The notes under the pieces are model-generated. The model did not search any database and was not told where the DNA came from. It was given only the letters and a program-made list of their open reading frames with translations. From Streblospio benedicti (taxonomy: Eukaryota > Annelida > Polychaeta > Spionida > Spionidae): DNA of 64,000 bases. Positions within the stretch are counted from its first letter, which is position 1. The number at the start of each line of letters is the position of its first letter. Position numbers and translations under genes: made by a program. This document shows, in pieces, positions 1 through 10,995 of the stretch. The stretch is taken from assembly GCA_019095985.1 (NCBI GenBank), contig CM032663.1:34079411-34143410 (forward strand), in the 5' to 3' direction.

Positions 1-475
1 ACCAGTCTGAAAGGTTTGATGACTGGCGTAGACAGTTAGATAATGCTTTTCAGTGTTTAAACTGGGCCAACAGTAGTCCACTGAAGGCTGTAGTTTAGGG
101 ACAGTGTTTAAAGACTATGCTTACGCTAGATACTGCATGCTCCCTACCGATGGTAAAGGTTATGGGGCTATCATTGAAATGATGGAAAATGTGTTTGGTC
201 TGAAATATTGGATGAGAAATAGTTGTATGACATTGGTCGATGGTCGTCAAAATGATCAAACAGTCCGTGAGTACAGTGCAAGGATGTTAGATCATTTCCA
301 ACGCTATGATGTTTCTGATTTCATGAAAGTTGTACATTATTTTGATGGTTTAAATCCCGATATTCAATGCGAGGTGTTAGATTCAGATAAGGAATATGAG
401 AGTATTGTAGAATTGGTTGACCTTGCAGAACAGGGCTTTGCACGGTTTTTTTCCATGCAATTCCACGTGGCATGA
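1..475 (+). mobile_element. Gag-like fossil of an LTR retrotransposon (Ty3/gypsy-like), cut by the window edge
   Basis: The translated plus strand resembles the N-terminal Gag region of Ty3/gypsy-type elements. It has the usual order of a Tyr/Trp-rich helix, a QTVREYSARM-like helix and the YFDGLNPDIQ signature that corresponds to the F-x-x-GL-x-P-x-I-Q motif of such Gag proteins. The element begins before the window and is broken. No LTR, protease or polymerase is seen after it, so it is a relic fragment. Family assignment rests on motif recognition only. Confidence 0.6.
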
Positions 476-1185
476 TTTCACTCGAAATATGTAATGTAGA
501 TGGTGTTGGTGAGATATGGCAGTTATAGCTGTCTTTCTTTCCATATGTGTAACATTATTCTGAATGGTTGGTGTCGTATAGGCGATACTGTGCTGTGTTT
601 TTGTCATTGAACCATGCAAACTGGTTATGCCAAATAAGCTTAGATCCCTGCTACTAATTAAGGTCAATTGTTAAGGCTCTGTTATACCAATATGTGCTCA
701 GCATGAAAACAGGCCCACTATCATTTGGTTTCATCAAATTAGTGTAAAAATCGCTCAACGTCGCAGTGCTACATGGTATACAACCCCAATTCGACTTAGT
801 ATCAGATATATGTTTTCGTAGTAGTCTGCAATCGCACTGGCTCTACTGTATAACGTAACATCCAGCTTGTACGCCTTATACTACAGCTTCTGCCCATATA
901 TAATAGTCTAGTTGCCAAGTTAGGGTACCCAGAAATTGTGACTACTGTAAGATTTTATGCTTGATTTGCATTCTATATGGTCTTTTGATGTTAATATTAG
1001 AAAGTCAATATGATACATAGAATGGAAGAAATAACTATACATTCTGTGATATGTTTGTGATTTTATGCATAGTTTTATCTATTTACTATTTATTTATGTA
1101 TATAGGTATATATGTATATTTTTATTTCATGTCTTTTCTATGGAATTTAATCCGAAATAAATGTTTCTATTCTATTCTATTCTAT
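476..1185. other. Intergenic DNA without a recognisable gene
   Basis: AT-rich sequence between the Gag relic and kinase 1. A short TCTAT microsatellite lies near 1167-1187. I see no coding or RNA gene. Confidence 0.5.
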
Positions 1186-1311
1186 ATTGCCTACTCTCTT
1201 GACAGTAGATTTAGACTCAATGTCGAGACATTAAAGGCAGTATTAACTTGCATTGCAGAAATAATGGTCACCATGATGAAAGCTTCCGAACAGTAGCACC
1301 CAAACATCAAG
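1186..1311 (+). promoter_or_regulatory. 5' flank of kinase 1, conserved with kinases 2 and 3
   Basis: This block aligns with 11575-11701 (kinase 2) and its mirror copy at about 26680-26806 (kinase 3). Shared words include ATATTGCCTA, ACATTAAAGGCAGTATTAACTT, ATAATGGTCACC and ATCAAGATGGC, the last running into the start codon. A TTGCAG just upstream could be a splice acceptor for a 5' UTR exon. Conservation between otherwise diverged paralogues suggests promoter or 5' UTR function, but shared ancestry alone could explain it. Confidence 0.5.
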
Positions 1312-2820
1312 ATGGCAGAGAAGGAACGACCTACATTTGATCGTACCCATGAAAACCTTTTGGGAAATGGCAGCTTTGCTACTGTGTATAAGGCTAGATA
1401 TAAGGGGGAAGATGTGGCCGTTAAAGTCGTCAACCGTCACATGATACCAGAAGATGACAGACAAAAGGTGTTTGACAACGAGATTGTGACTTTCGCAAAG
1501 AATCTGAGACACCCAAATGTCATCGAGATTTTTTATTATGAAGATCGGTATCCAGGTTTTCCTGAGGTTTGGATTGTGATGGAGTTTTGTCAATACAGTC
1601 TGGACAAATACATAAAGGAGTGGAACCTTTCTGATGCACAGATATTAGATATCTTAGAACAAAGCGCACAAGGATTAGCTTTTTTACACAAGAATGATAT
1701 AGTGCACAGGCATGTTAAACCTAATAACATCCTTATAAAAATCACGGGCACTTGTCCAGTACGAGTAGCAAAAATTGCAGATTTTAGCATTTCGAGGGAT
1801 GTCGCCATGATTAGCACGTTGATGAGCGTGAATGGCAACCGGTTTTGGTTAGCTCCTGAGCTTTTTGATGAGAGTGCTGAAAAGGCTGAAAGTGCACCAC
1901 ATAAGCGTTCGATAGATGTCTTCAGTTTTGGGCTAGTCATCATTTATGCTTGTATCACAGATCGGGGTAGGACACACATGTTTCAGCAGAACATTTACAT
2001 AGGCCAATGTGTCAAATCTGGAAAGAATGTGTTTGATGAACTACACCAACATTGGCGATCTAACTCATTACGGAAACATTTTGAAGGCTTATTAACAAAA
2101 ATGCTGCATGTTGACCCCAATGAAAGATACAGCATGCCTCTTGTAGATATCTTAATGCCTAAAACTCATGTTGTAAATACACCTTACATTGAACACAAAC
2201 AGCAGGTGAGCAGTCAACTTTCAGTGCCAAATGTTGGTAGAGTTTATAGGGAAGGATTGGAGGACAAGGAACTACCAGGTCCAGTTATGGAAGACAAAGT
2301 AGCAGAGTCTATGAGGCGTCGCAGTATTTCTCTGGTACCCAGCAATTATATTGCCAAAAACATTGTTTCAAAAGCCAGCGATAATACTCTCATGATGGGA
2401 AATAACCCAAGTCCAATTGGGTTTACCCCTCCTACAGTGGGATATAACCCTAGTATGACTGGATATAATCACTCCATTATGGGAAATAATGCTCCCATAA
2501 CAGGACAAAATCTTCCAATACCAGAATATACTTCTAATAATTATCATCTAGACTCAATACCAGATGAACATGTCCCAGCCCCAGCTGGAGCCTCGGGAGG
2601 AGGACAGGAGCTGACAGAGGCTATGTCAGGACCGTCCACATCTGATGTACATAGGCAGATCCAGGTCTTTGGAAAAGGGGGGCCGCACCTAAGGAAAAGG
2701 GGGGCGGACTTAAGGGATTTCATGGAAAACCCTGTAAAAATGAAGTATTTTGGTGGGGAAAGAGGGGTGCGGACGACCCCTGCCCCATCCCCTGGATCTG
2801 TCTATGGATATAAGACCTAA
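1312..2820 (+). CDS. Kinase 1: IRE1-like predicted pseudokinase with a Pro/Asn-rich tail
   Basis: The 502-residue open frame starts at ATCAAGATGGC, the context shared with the paralogues. The kinase domain spans about residues 8-285: glycine loop GNGSFATV (18-25), VAVK lysine 38, a possible helix-C glutamate 57, HRH at 132-134 where HRD is expected, DFS at 157-159, WLAPE, then the DVFSFG helix. The catalytic Asp is His (CAT at 1711-1713; paralogues have GAT), so phosphotransfer is predicted to be lost while ATP binding may remain. The APE and DVFS context and C-lobe resemble IRE1/RNase L kinases, but there is no RNase domain. The tail has G-x-N-P-x-x-x-G repeats and a DSIPDEHVP segment like the linker of kinase 2. 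Residues from about 447 derive from an inserted MITE. AATAAA lies at 2933. Confidence 0.8.
   Translation: MAEKERPTFDRTHENLLGNGSFATVYKARYKGEDVAVKVVNRHMIPEDDRQKVFDNEIVTFAKNLRHPNVIEIFYYEDRYPGFPEVWIVMEFCQYSLDKYIKEWNLSDAQILDILEQSAQGLAFLHKNDIVHRHVKPNNILIKITGTCPVRVAKIADFSISRDVAMISTLMSVNGNRFWLAPELFDESAEKAESAPHKRSIDVFSFGLVIIYACITDRGRTHMFQQNIYIGQCVKSGKNVFDELHQHWRSNSLRKHFEGLLTKMLHVDPNERYSMPLVDILMPKTHVVNTPYIEHKQQVSSQLSVPNVGRVYREGLEDKELPGPVMEDKVAESMRRRSISLVPSNYIAKNIVSKASDNTLMMGNNPSPIGFTPPTVGYNPSMTGYNHSIMGNNAPITGQNLPIPEYTSNNYHLDSIPDEHVPAPAGASGGGQELTEAMSGPSTSDVHRQIQVFGKGGPHLRKRGADLRDFMENPVKMKYFGGERGVRTTPAPSPGSVYGYKT
2650..2807. mobile_element. MITE-like element, copy A, inside the kinase 1 open frame
   Basis: About 158 bp bounded by imperfect inverted repeats: CATAGGCAGATCCAGG at the left, and a right end whose complement reads CATAGACAGATCCAGG. 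The interior (GGAAAAGGGG, TTAAGGGATTT, AAGTATTTTGGTGG) matches copy B at 61633-61777. It encodes no transposase, as expected of a non-autonomous DNA element. It supplies the last ~55 residues of the kinase 1 frame. Confidence 0.75.
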
Positions 2821-3454
2821 AGACGTGGGAGGGAAACAGACAGCACAACATCAGCAAGGTTTGCAATAACATTAGTGTCTTTAGAAGTAAATTTACATGT
2901 ATGCATGGTCCACATCATTGAACACGTAATTAAATAAACAACAAACAAAACGCAACGCGTAGTCTTTCAAAAGCCTGATATAACCCCTATCAGCTGTTTT
3001 AAAGACTAATCATAGTGAACAGGTGTGTTGTATATGTATAAGCATCTGTCTCAATGCTGGATGATGCCAAAATAAAGGAAGTAGCCTCAGAATTTTGGAA
3101 AATGGCAGCCTGATGTGACCGCTTGGATCTGCCAATGGTCCATGCATGTATGTGTCTATAATGCTGTTTAATGAGGTTGTTATGGATTATGGAGTCAACG
3201 GCAGGTTTTTAGTTTGAGCTCGCAATAATTGATCACTATATTCTTCCAGGCTGCATCAATCATGTATTTGTAAAAACTATACAATGATGATATTGTGCAT
3301 AGATGTAAACATTTACTTGTTTAGCTCATTGATAACATTGCCGTCCATTTCACTAGTTGAGATACACTTATAAAGATTATCATTCATAATAAAAAAATCA
3401 GCTGTTTCTCAGTTATCCTCCACTGGATCATAAAGTACGTACATTTTTACTCAC
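2821..3454. other. Spacer between kinase 1 and the kelch gene
   Basis: Contains an AATAAA at 2933-2938, about 110 bases after the kinase 1 stop, which would suit a 3' end for that transcript. Otherwise I see no gene. It could also be part of an intron if kinase and kelch are joined by splicing. Confidence 0.45.
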
Positions 3455-4576
3455 ATGACAATAATAGGCTTTTTTGACAATTTAAAAAAGTATGTTAATT
3501 TTACATTTGCAGCATTGCAACATTTCTCACCAAAAACAGTTGGTATAGTTGCCCGCAGTAGAATAAGAAACAGCCGCAGCAGCAAAACCATCAATACAAG
3601 CAGCAGCAAACTCACCATCATCGGCGGGTTCATAAATCTGGATGGTGACATTTCTGCCGCCTGTTGGCAGGACACTGAGTCCGGGTGGCAGCAGGTCACC
3701 AGCCTCCCGGAGAACATTGGATTCATGGCTATTAGTGCCGTGACTGGTCGGCTGTTCATGGCCGGGGGTGTAAATAGTGATGGTGAGGTCACTAACCACT
3801 GTTATGTTTACACGGCCGCCGCCCGCACCTGGCGGCGGTGCGCTGACATGCCCACGGCGCGGTGGGTTGCTGCCGCCGTCACGGTGCCAGGGGATAAGGT
3901 TGTGGTGTTGGGTGGGGTGGATGATAGTGAAAAGCCCATGGGGGAGTGTGAACAGTATGATGTGAGGCGGGATGAATGGACCAAAATGGGTGACATGCCT
4001 CAGGGTATGGGGTTGCCTATTGCTGCTTTAGTGCAATCGTCTGTGCATGTAATCTTTCATGATCATGAATATAATAAATCCTCACAGAATGGCAAGGAAG
4101 TGTCATTACAAATCTTAGACACTGAAACAGGAGCCTGGGCATTCGGGCCTCCACTACCAGCTGAGTTTTGTACTCTGCTACCAGGTAAGGAATTTGGCCG
4201 TACATTGGGAGCCTCGGCTGTGGCCGTCAATGACACCTTACTGGTGTGTGGCGGCAGGAGTCGTCTGCTCGCTCAGTACGTGCCCAGCACCCGCGTGTGG
4301 CACAAACTCACCCCGCCGGGTCTACACCATGTTGGTGGAGCGTCAGTTGTAAGTGAAGGGAGAGTGATCCTCATGGGCGGGCTGTGTGAGGATGAGTCAG
4401 TTGAGGATGATTCAGGTGAATTCCCGCTCAGTGACGTGATTGAAGAGTATTATGTGCAGAATGACAAGTGGGTCAGAAGGTCACAGAATATGCCATGTGC
4501 TTTACACTTTCATGATGCTGTGATGTTAAATTACCATGTGAATCAACTGAGGTTCGAAGAACGCAGATATAGGTAG
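3455..4576 (+). CDS. Kelch-repeat beta-propeller protein or exon
   Basis: The open frame encodes a kelch propeller. Five blades show the GG doublet (IIGGF, MAGGV, VLGGV, VCGGR, LMGGL) and one blade is degenerate (around IFHDHE), giving about six. Trp and Tyr fall at the expected distances (for example W-x-x-x-x-x-MP and YDVRRDEWTKM). Kelch propellers usually bind proteins or substrates. No BTB or BACK domain precedes it. The first ATG is at 3455, but TTACATTTGCAG just before 3513 looks like a splice acceptor, so the N-terminus may come from another exon. Because every neighbouring kinase is kinase-linker-propeller, this could be the propeller of kinase 1. I could not find a phase-matched donor, so that stays open. 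AATAAA is at 4828-4833. Confidence 0.8.
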   Translation: MTIIGFFDNLKKYVNFTFAALQHFSPKTVGIVARSRIRNSRSSKTINTSSSKLTIIGGFINLDGDISAACWQDTESGWQQVTSLPENIGFMAISAVTGRLFMAGGVNSDGEVTNHCYVYTAAARTWRRCADMPTARWVAAAVTVPGDKVVVLGGVDDSEKPMGECEQYDVRRDEWTKMGDMPQGMGLPIAALVQSSVHVIFHDHEYNKSSQNGKEVSLQILDTETGAWAFGPPLPAEFCTLLPGKEFGRTLGASAVAVNDTLLVCGGRSRLLAQYVPSTRVWHKLTPPGLHHVGGASVVSEGRVILMGGLCEDESVEDDSGEFPLSDVIEEYYVQNDKWVRRSQNMPCALHFHDAVMLNYHVNQLRFEERRYR

Positions 4577-4732
4577 CTTCATAATATAATTGATGACTGC
4601 ATTAATATTGCTTTTCAAATTAACGTTACCATTCACAATGTGTGTGTACTTATGGTAACATTTACATGTATTCCATAAACTCGTTTATAGTGGCTATTAA
4701 TAATTAATTGTATTTTACACAGAATAGGGCAT

Positions 4733-4934
4733 ACCAATCGCACAATTGGGCCACACACACAATTGGGCTGTGTTTTTGACATATTTATTTCAGCACACTC
4801 TTAACTATCCTTAACAACATAAATGTGAATAAAGTCTATCTCCCAGTTCAAATGATGAAAATATTTTGTCTTCCAGATTTTGACATGGACAATTGTCGCA
4901 ATATTTGAAACAACAGCCGAATTGTGTGATTGGT
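4733..4934. repeat. Inverted-repeat (MITE-like) element
   Basis: The left end reads ACCAATCGCACAATTGGGC. The complement of the right end reads ACCAATCACACAATTCGGC. The two arms enclose about 165 bp of AT-rich DNA with no coding capacity. It carries the AATAAA that may serve the upstream kelch gene. Confidence 0.65.
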
Positions 4935-6670
4935 GGTCCAAATACAAAAATGTTTAAAGTGGAGTTTTGTGAGTTTGGTTAATGCGATTGACAAACTGGA
5001 GGAAAAGAGTGTGCACCTAAGTAGTCATATGTTTAGCACCAGCTAGCCAGCTTCAAAATAGTGTACATTTGTCCATTCTATAAATAAAGTGTATTCAGTG
5101 ATGAATGATCAAGGGATTATATTGGCTTCGTAAGTGTTTAATTAATAACAATTGTAAACATAACTAATGTTTTGCTTTACAGTGTTCACATTTATTGCCT
5201 AATTCATATACCAACCTTAAATATTACCATTTTTTCTATCATCATTTTTACCCGCATTTTTGTCAGGAAAACGAAAAAGAAAAACGCTAATAAAATATGA
5301 GTACATGTGCTTTGATTACACCGGGCTTGTTTAGCTTTTTGTTTAAATGACTGAGTTGAAAAAATATATATTAAAAAAATATATACATATAACTTACAGG
5401 CCTACTGTAAAAAAGCAAGTTCAAAATGACCTAATATGACTGTGCTAAAAGGGACAAGATGAGCATCACTGCCGTTCTGGACGGATCAAATACTAGCTCG
5501 GCCACACTTCTTCATGAGAAGCAGCACAGAGAGATAGAGTAGGCGAACAAAGGCATTGCATTTCCAATCTATTTTTGGAGTCCAGTTCAGAAATTTATCG
5601 TGACCCACCTTTTGACAGCCATAATACCAAATGGAACAGTATCTTATATTCAATGGGCATTTGTAGATTGTGTATATCTATTAACAGACTCCGCATGTGT
5701 ACAGTCCATCACACATTACACAGGGTTTTACAAGTGAACGATTACAACTAATTATCTGTTTATGGCAATTTTCAATCGAATTAATAAATTACTTCAACTT
5801 GCAACATGACAAAAATAACCGCAACAGAAGGCTGTGATATTGTCTTTCCTCCACATGTTGCTGGGATAGCTCTACATTATACCACTCTATCGAAGACACA
5901 CCCTTGAACACTGTTCTCTGATTGGCTGAGATCCTAAATCAGCCGGGCATAATAACTACATGAACCATGGGTGAAATTTGCCCTGTGAGAGTAGACGCAT
6001 CCTTTGATTCTTGTTTTATGGCAGAATGAAATTCGTCGATTATCAAAGTGGATATTTTTTGTCACTGTATAACAAAGGCCACAGTAACTTTTAATCAAAT
6101 CTCACCCTCTTACAGTGATTAGAGTATGGGGGATTATAATCCTTTCAGCCGTTCTGTGCAACCAGCCGTGAACTGTTATTGCTGTACTGAAATCCATTGC
6201 AGCTGAATTATTTTGATCAGCAATAATGTGTTGGCAAAATAGTGTTGGTATATCTTCAAAATATAATAAACCTAGTGTCTGATATTAGTTTCAGTGATTG
6301 CAATAGCTTAACCAAGTCCGAAATCGCGATTAATGTGAACAAAACCAGCGACAGGCGATCAGACTAATGGCCATGTGTTATTTGGTGTAGTCAATTTGAA
6401 GCATTCTTCATCAAATATAATTGTTTATGAAGGTTAATCGTGGTATGCTCGGTGTCATGTTTTTTTCGGCAAGCTCGGGCAATATTCACAAAATTCGGAC
6501 ATTGATTCGTGCATATTGTGCCCTCAAAACCATGACATATTTCTTCAATTTATTGCATCAGAATATATAACTCGATGGCTACATAAAACGACAAACTGAG
6601 TAATTGATAATAAAAATTACGGATAACGTATCCCATGTCACTCCAGTACTGTCTATGGTTCAAATTCACT
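4935..6670. other. Intergenic DNA, no gene seen
   Basis: AT-rich with many stops in all frames. No family motif recognised. Confidence 0.5.
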
Positions 6671-6787
6671 AATATCTCGCTAAATATTCCAAGCACAGTA
6701 ATTTTATGGAATAACCTGCCAGCAGAGGTGGTCAGCGTTCCTACACTGGAAGCTTTTAAAAGCCACCTAGCCCACGCCCACTTCTAA
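6671..6787 (+). mobile_element. LINE reverse-transcriptase C-terminal tail, short remnant
   Basis: Thirty-eight codons ending in a stop read as the conserved last segment of CR1/L2-type LINE ORF2: LWNNLPAEVVSVPTLEAFK followed by a short basic/His tail. This LWN-x-LP-x-x-V-x-x-x-P-x-L-x-x-FK motif is typical of the region after the reverse transcriptase. Nothing upstream resembles the polymerase, so the copy is strongly 5' truncated, as is usual for LINEs. Confidence 0.7.
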
Positions 6788-9700
6788 ATCTTTAATTTCA
6801 TTCTTGTTTTTAACCTGCACCACTAACAACTGTTTTTATCTTTGACTTCTTCTTACTATCGGCCCTACCCCACTCTTACTAACACTATCTTCTGTTCTCT
6901 TTGCGCACAACACAACCTGTTTTGGGCGATAGAGCCATCAAATTTGATGTTTTCGCAGACACCAACACTCAGATTCAGATATGTAGCACCCGCCTATTAT
7001 GCCTAGAAAGTCAATCGCCTATCAAACAGCTATTTGAACTCAACTATCACCAGCGCATCATGAGTGTATCTCAGATCTTGCATTTTTCTTGAACATCACA
7101 CAACATTAGTCTCCTTTTTAAAGCGCCATCACATCGACATGATGTGAATCCCATTGCCAAATAGCTGCAAACTGATGTAAAGTGTATTACAATTGACTTT
7201 GGATTCCATCTCGTGGATCAGTTGTTTCCTTTGAAGGGAGTAAGTGTCTATTTGGAAAGGCAAGAGGTTCTCTCTTTGCTAATGTTTTACATCAGATGAT
7301 CTCTGGTGTAGCAGCAAATTGCATGCAGGTCAATGGATGCTGGCACAGTAAAGTTCTTTGTTGTGGATATTACGGTCAATGAAGGTGAGTGATTTAGAAA
7401 TTGTTATTGAATTTTCTTTGAAAATAGAATTCGTGTTTGCACATTTTATTACCACTAGTATAGTGGTACTTTAATAATTTCTGTAGCCGTTTGAAAGCCA
7501 CAATTGGTTTCATCATATCTCATTTGAATTGAATGGAAGAAATCTATGTAGCTACTATATACTAGCTAATTGCTGATAAATGTGTTTCCCTGATGCCGGG
7601 TAATCAAATGCAGAAGGTACAACTCCACGATTGCAGAAAATAATTCTCAGTTCCAAAATGGAAAGAAAGCAAATTCGAAGTCGGAGCAAATTCTCGACCA
7701 GCCAGAATGAATGAAAACATTTAGGAAAAGGTGGCGTATAAATGTAAAAGTTTTGTAGACATCGTGAGTAAAATTTTGTCATCACCAGAATCATATGGCA
7801 TAGTTTTCGCTTATGTGTTACCGTTACTGCATTGGTTAATGGTTATTAAACTTATGCCTCGGTCACGGATAAATTCGAGGGTGGCGTACAATCATATTAC
7901 AAAAAATGCAAAATGTTCCAGTACAACGACGATACGTACGTCCACTACGTCCGCCGATCAGCAGCCATACAGCAGAGCCCGCTGATATGCAGCGTACAGC
8001 CCAAGAGAATGTTGTGCGCGCCAGTAATCAGGTAATGGACAATTCAATAAGCAAGAGAGTTGGTCGAATATGGTTTTATGTCAATAAACATAACATAACA
8101 TATAAGAGATCAGTGAGACGATGGGTACTGATTCGGCGATTTGCTATATGCAACAGATTAGACGAAACGTTATCGTCGATCGTATCGTACAGGATGGTTG
8201 TCAAAATACAATCGCTATTTCGTGTGATCTTTATGCAACGGGGCCCTGCCTTTTATATAGTACGCTTCCACTCGGCAGCAATATGGTTTTTCATAAGCCA
8301 CCAAATATCCACCAATATCAATACACCGCCTATGAGCTCCTATTCTGCTTGTATTCTACTGATGTGATGCCAATAATTTCATATTAAGTTTACATTAAGT
8401 TCCTACCAGTGCACAAAGGTCAAAATTCGCGACAGATTGGCGACGGCACGGGGCAAAATCCATTTTTTTTTACATTTGATCAATCAGTTGTCAATCTTTT
8501 TGCGTCGCTTCAGCTCAGCTGCTGAAGCAAGCATTGTGTTTCATTGTTTGTAAATATGTAACTATATAACTATGTAACTATGTATGTCTCCGGACAAGCT
8601 AGAGCTTTAACCGTTGCACCGATTTTGTTCAAACTTTACACGACTGTGAGGTATGAGGCGACACCGAAGTGATTCGATTTTGGGCACTTTGCCAATTAAA
8701 TTTTGCTTTCTAGAAACGCTCTTATGACATTTTAATGATATTCAATGCACCTAGCCAACAGGAAAAATCAATATTCCAACCAAGTAGCAAAATTGATTAT
8801 TGGATTTGAAACTGATATTGATTATTATCTGTTATTCAGTACTATTGTATGGCAACACAAATATCTATTGATTCTGATTTATTCTGATGTTTCTCCTCAA
8901 ATTCATAAATTTCTTGATTGTAAAGTATACATTATTTCTGTATATATCCTAATTGCCCATAAGTCAACGTCGTGCTAGCGATGCAGTGTTCTTTGAACAC
9001 TTGATCTAGTATTTATATATTTATATAAAATATTTTTTTGGTGTGGGGTGGGGTTGGCAATCCTGTGTGACACGGGTCTTAATATGCGGTTTTGTGCTTT
9101 TAGCGTGTGCGGTTGGGTGAATTGTTCTGCCACACAGACATAACAGACACACTTATCAATGGTTTAGTGTGCAAGACCATTTCAATAGAGCCAAGGTAAG
9201 ACTGTCCTGAATATTGAAGCTGTATCAGTCCTATTTTTTTATTATGATTGTTCATTGGAACATACATTGTCTAAATGTCTAAATGTATCAAGGTGCCTTC
9301 ATCGGGGATAACCATTCGTCACTGTCAGCCTATTGAATGTTCCAAAAATGCACAAAGTAAACAGCTACATGGTCCGTGGCAAAATTGACATCTGAAATTG
9401 TTGCGTTTGCATTGTGACTTTGCGAGGCCTCACCTGAATTCTAAAGACCTAAGTGTAACAAAACACGAGCAATTGACTATGACAATTATTTTTTGTAGAC
9501 GATATTTCAGAAGTACTGTGATCCCCTCCACACAATTACATCGTCTTTCGTCTTCAACATGACCTTTTAATGCCACAGATTTAGTATTATCAGAAAAAAA
9601 CACTGATTCTCCAACATATGATTCGCTTGGATTGACTTGTTTACCTTGCTGAAAGCGTTCGTAAATCAATGAATGCTGCATATTTCATTATGTGTGGGTA

Positions 9701-10995
9701 GAAAGGCGCATTACTATGTGTCATTTTCAGTAGTACACCATGGACATTTGATCATAGTGGATTTGTATAATATTTTCAAAGACATTTGAATATTGGGATA
9801 GGCCATGTAAGTAACATTTTTATATTTAGTCTTATATTGTGTTTGTACTAAACGTTGAATGCCGTGGAACAGTGCGTTTCCTTGATAACACCATATGCAT
9901 AATCTACAATTGAATACCACTGGTATCAAAAGCAAACTTCATATACATGTATTAGCTAACAATAACACCGACAATAAAACACTAGCACAACACATAGAAA
10001 ACCATGAACGTAGTTATCAAAATGAAAGTTATCTTAATCATAATTATATGCATTTAAAAATAACGAGGTGTTCATATAATGTGCAACCACGTATGAGTGT
10101 TATGGCCATTGCATTCACATAATGATGATTTTTGTTCCATGTCTAAAATTTTGTAAACATAAAGATCACAGATACGGGAGCCCGTATTCTCAAGGACTTG
10201 CACTTGGAATACGGGACCATTGACTCAATACTGATAAGCAAAGCGCGTGCATAGGTCGGTGGATAGGGGCAATATGAAGCCATTTGAACGGTAGATGTGA
10301 AAGACAACAGAAACGCGTGCCAAGTGCATGTTTGTTAGGACATGAAGTGATTAAATAGGACTCACGCATGCAGTTAAATACTACTTATCAGTATTGCATA
10401 ACTTGATAATAAAGTATTCCTGTATTTTGAGTTGGGCCACCATGCATATAAGCTCCCGGATCTTTAGTGGGGACCTTTTATTGATGTATTATATTGCAAT
10501 TATATTTGCATGGTATCATTTGGCATTTATGAAGAATTTGCATACTTTTTATTTGCCAGATATTCAATTTCAGAAACTTGAATCAAGAAAATACAATACT
10601 TTAAAATGCTAATTAACATGATAATCGGTAAAAACTAATATGGTTTACACCCAATATATGGTCATCATGACCAGTTTAGAATATGATCATCGTTAATTGC
10701 TTTTGAAAGCAACATTTCCAAGCTTTTACTCATGAGGTACAGGGCATTGAATGTCTGGAAGCTATTAAAACAATGCCATATGCGTATACATAATTAGATA
10801 CAACTCGACACATGTAATCGTAAAGAAGTTGTCAGTTGAAAATGTTGACTTTTCTTCACTGATCTCGTATGGATCACATGGCTTCTATTTGAGGTCAATA
10901 TGGCTATTTGTTAGTTCCCATGTTATCAAATCTCTACATGGAACGTGGGTCTACATGTAGCTGGATTGCTCAAATTTGGTTATTAAGTCACAAAT
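6788..10995. other. Long intergenic stretch without a supported gene
   Basis: About 4.2 kb of AT-rich DNA. The longest open frames (near 7906-8367) have no recognisable domain and an unstructured composition. Short tandem (AACTATRT) units occur near 8560-8585. I see no RNA gene. Confidence 0.45.

Noticed and set aside
7906-8387. Overlapping 153- and 88-residue frames
   Set aside because: No domain and no coding-like composition; likely chance frames in intergenic DNA.
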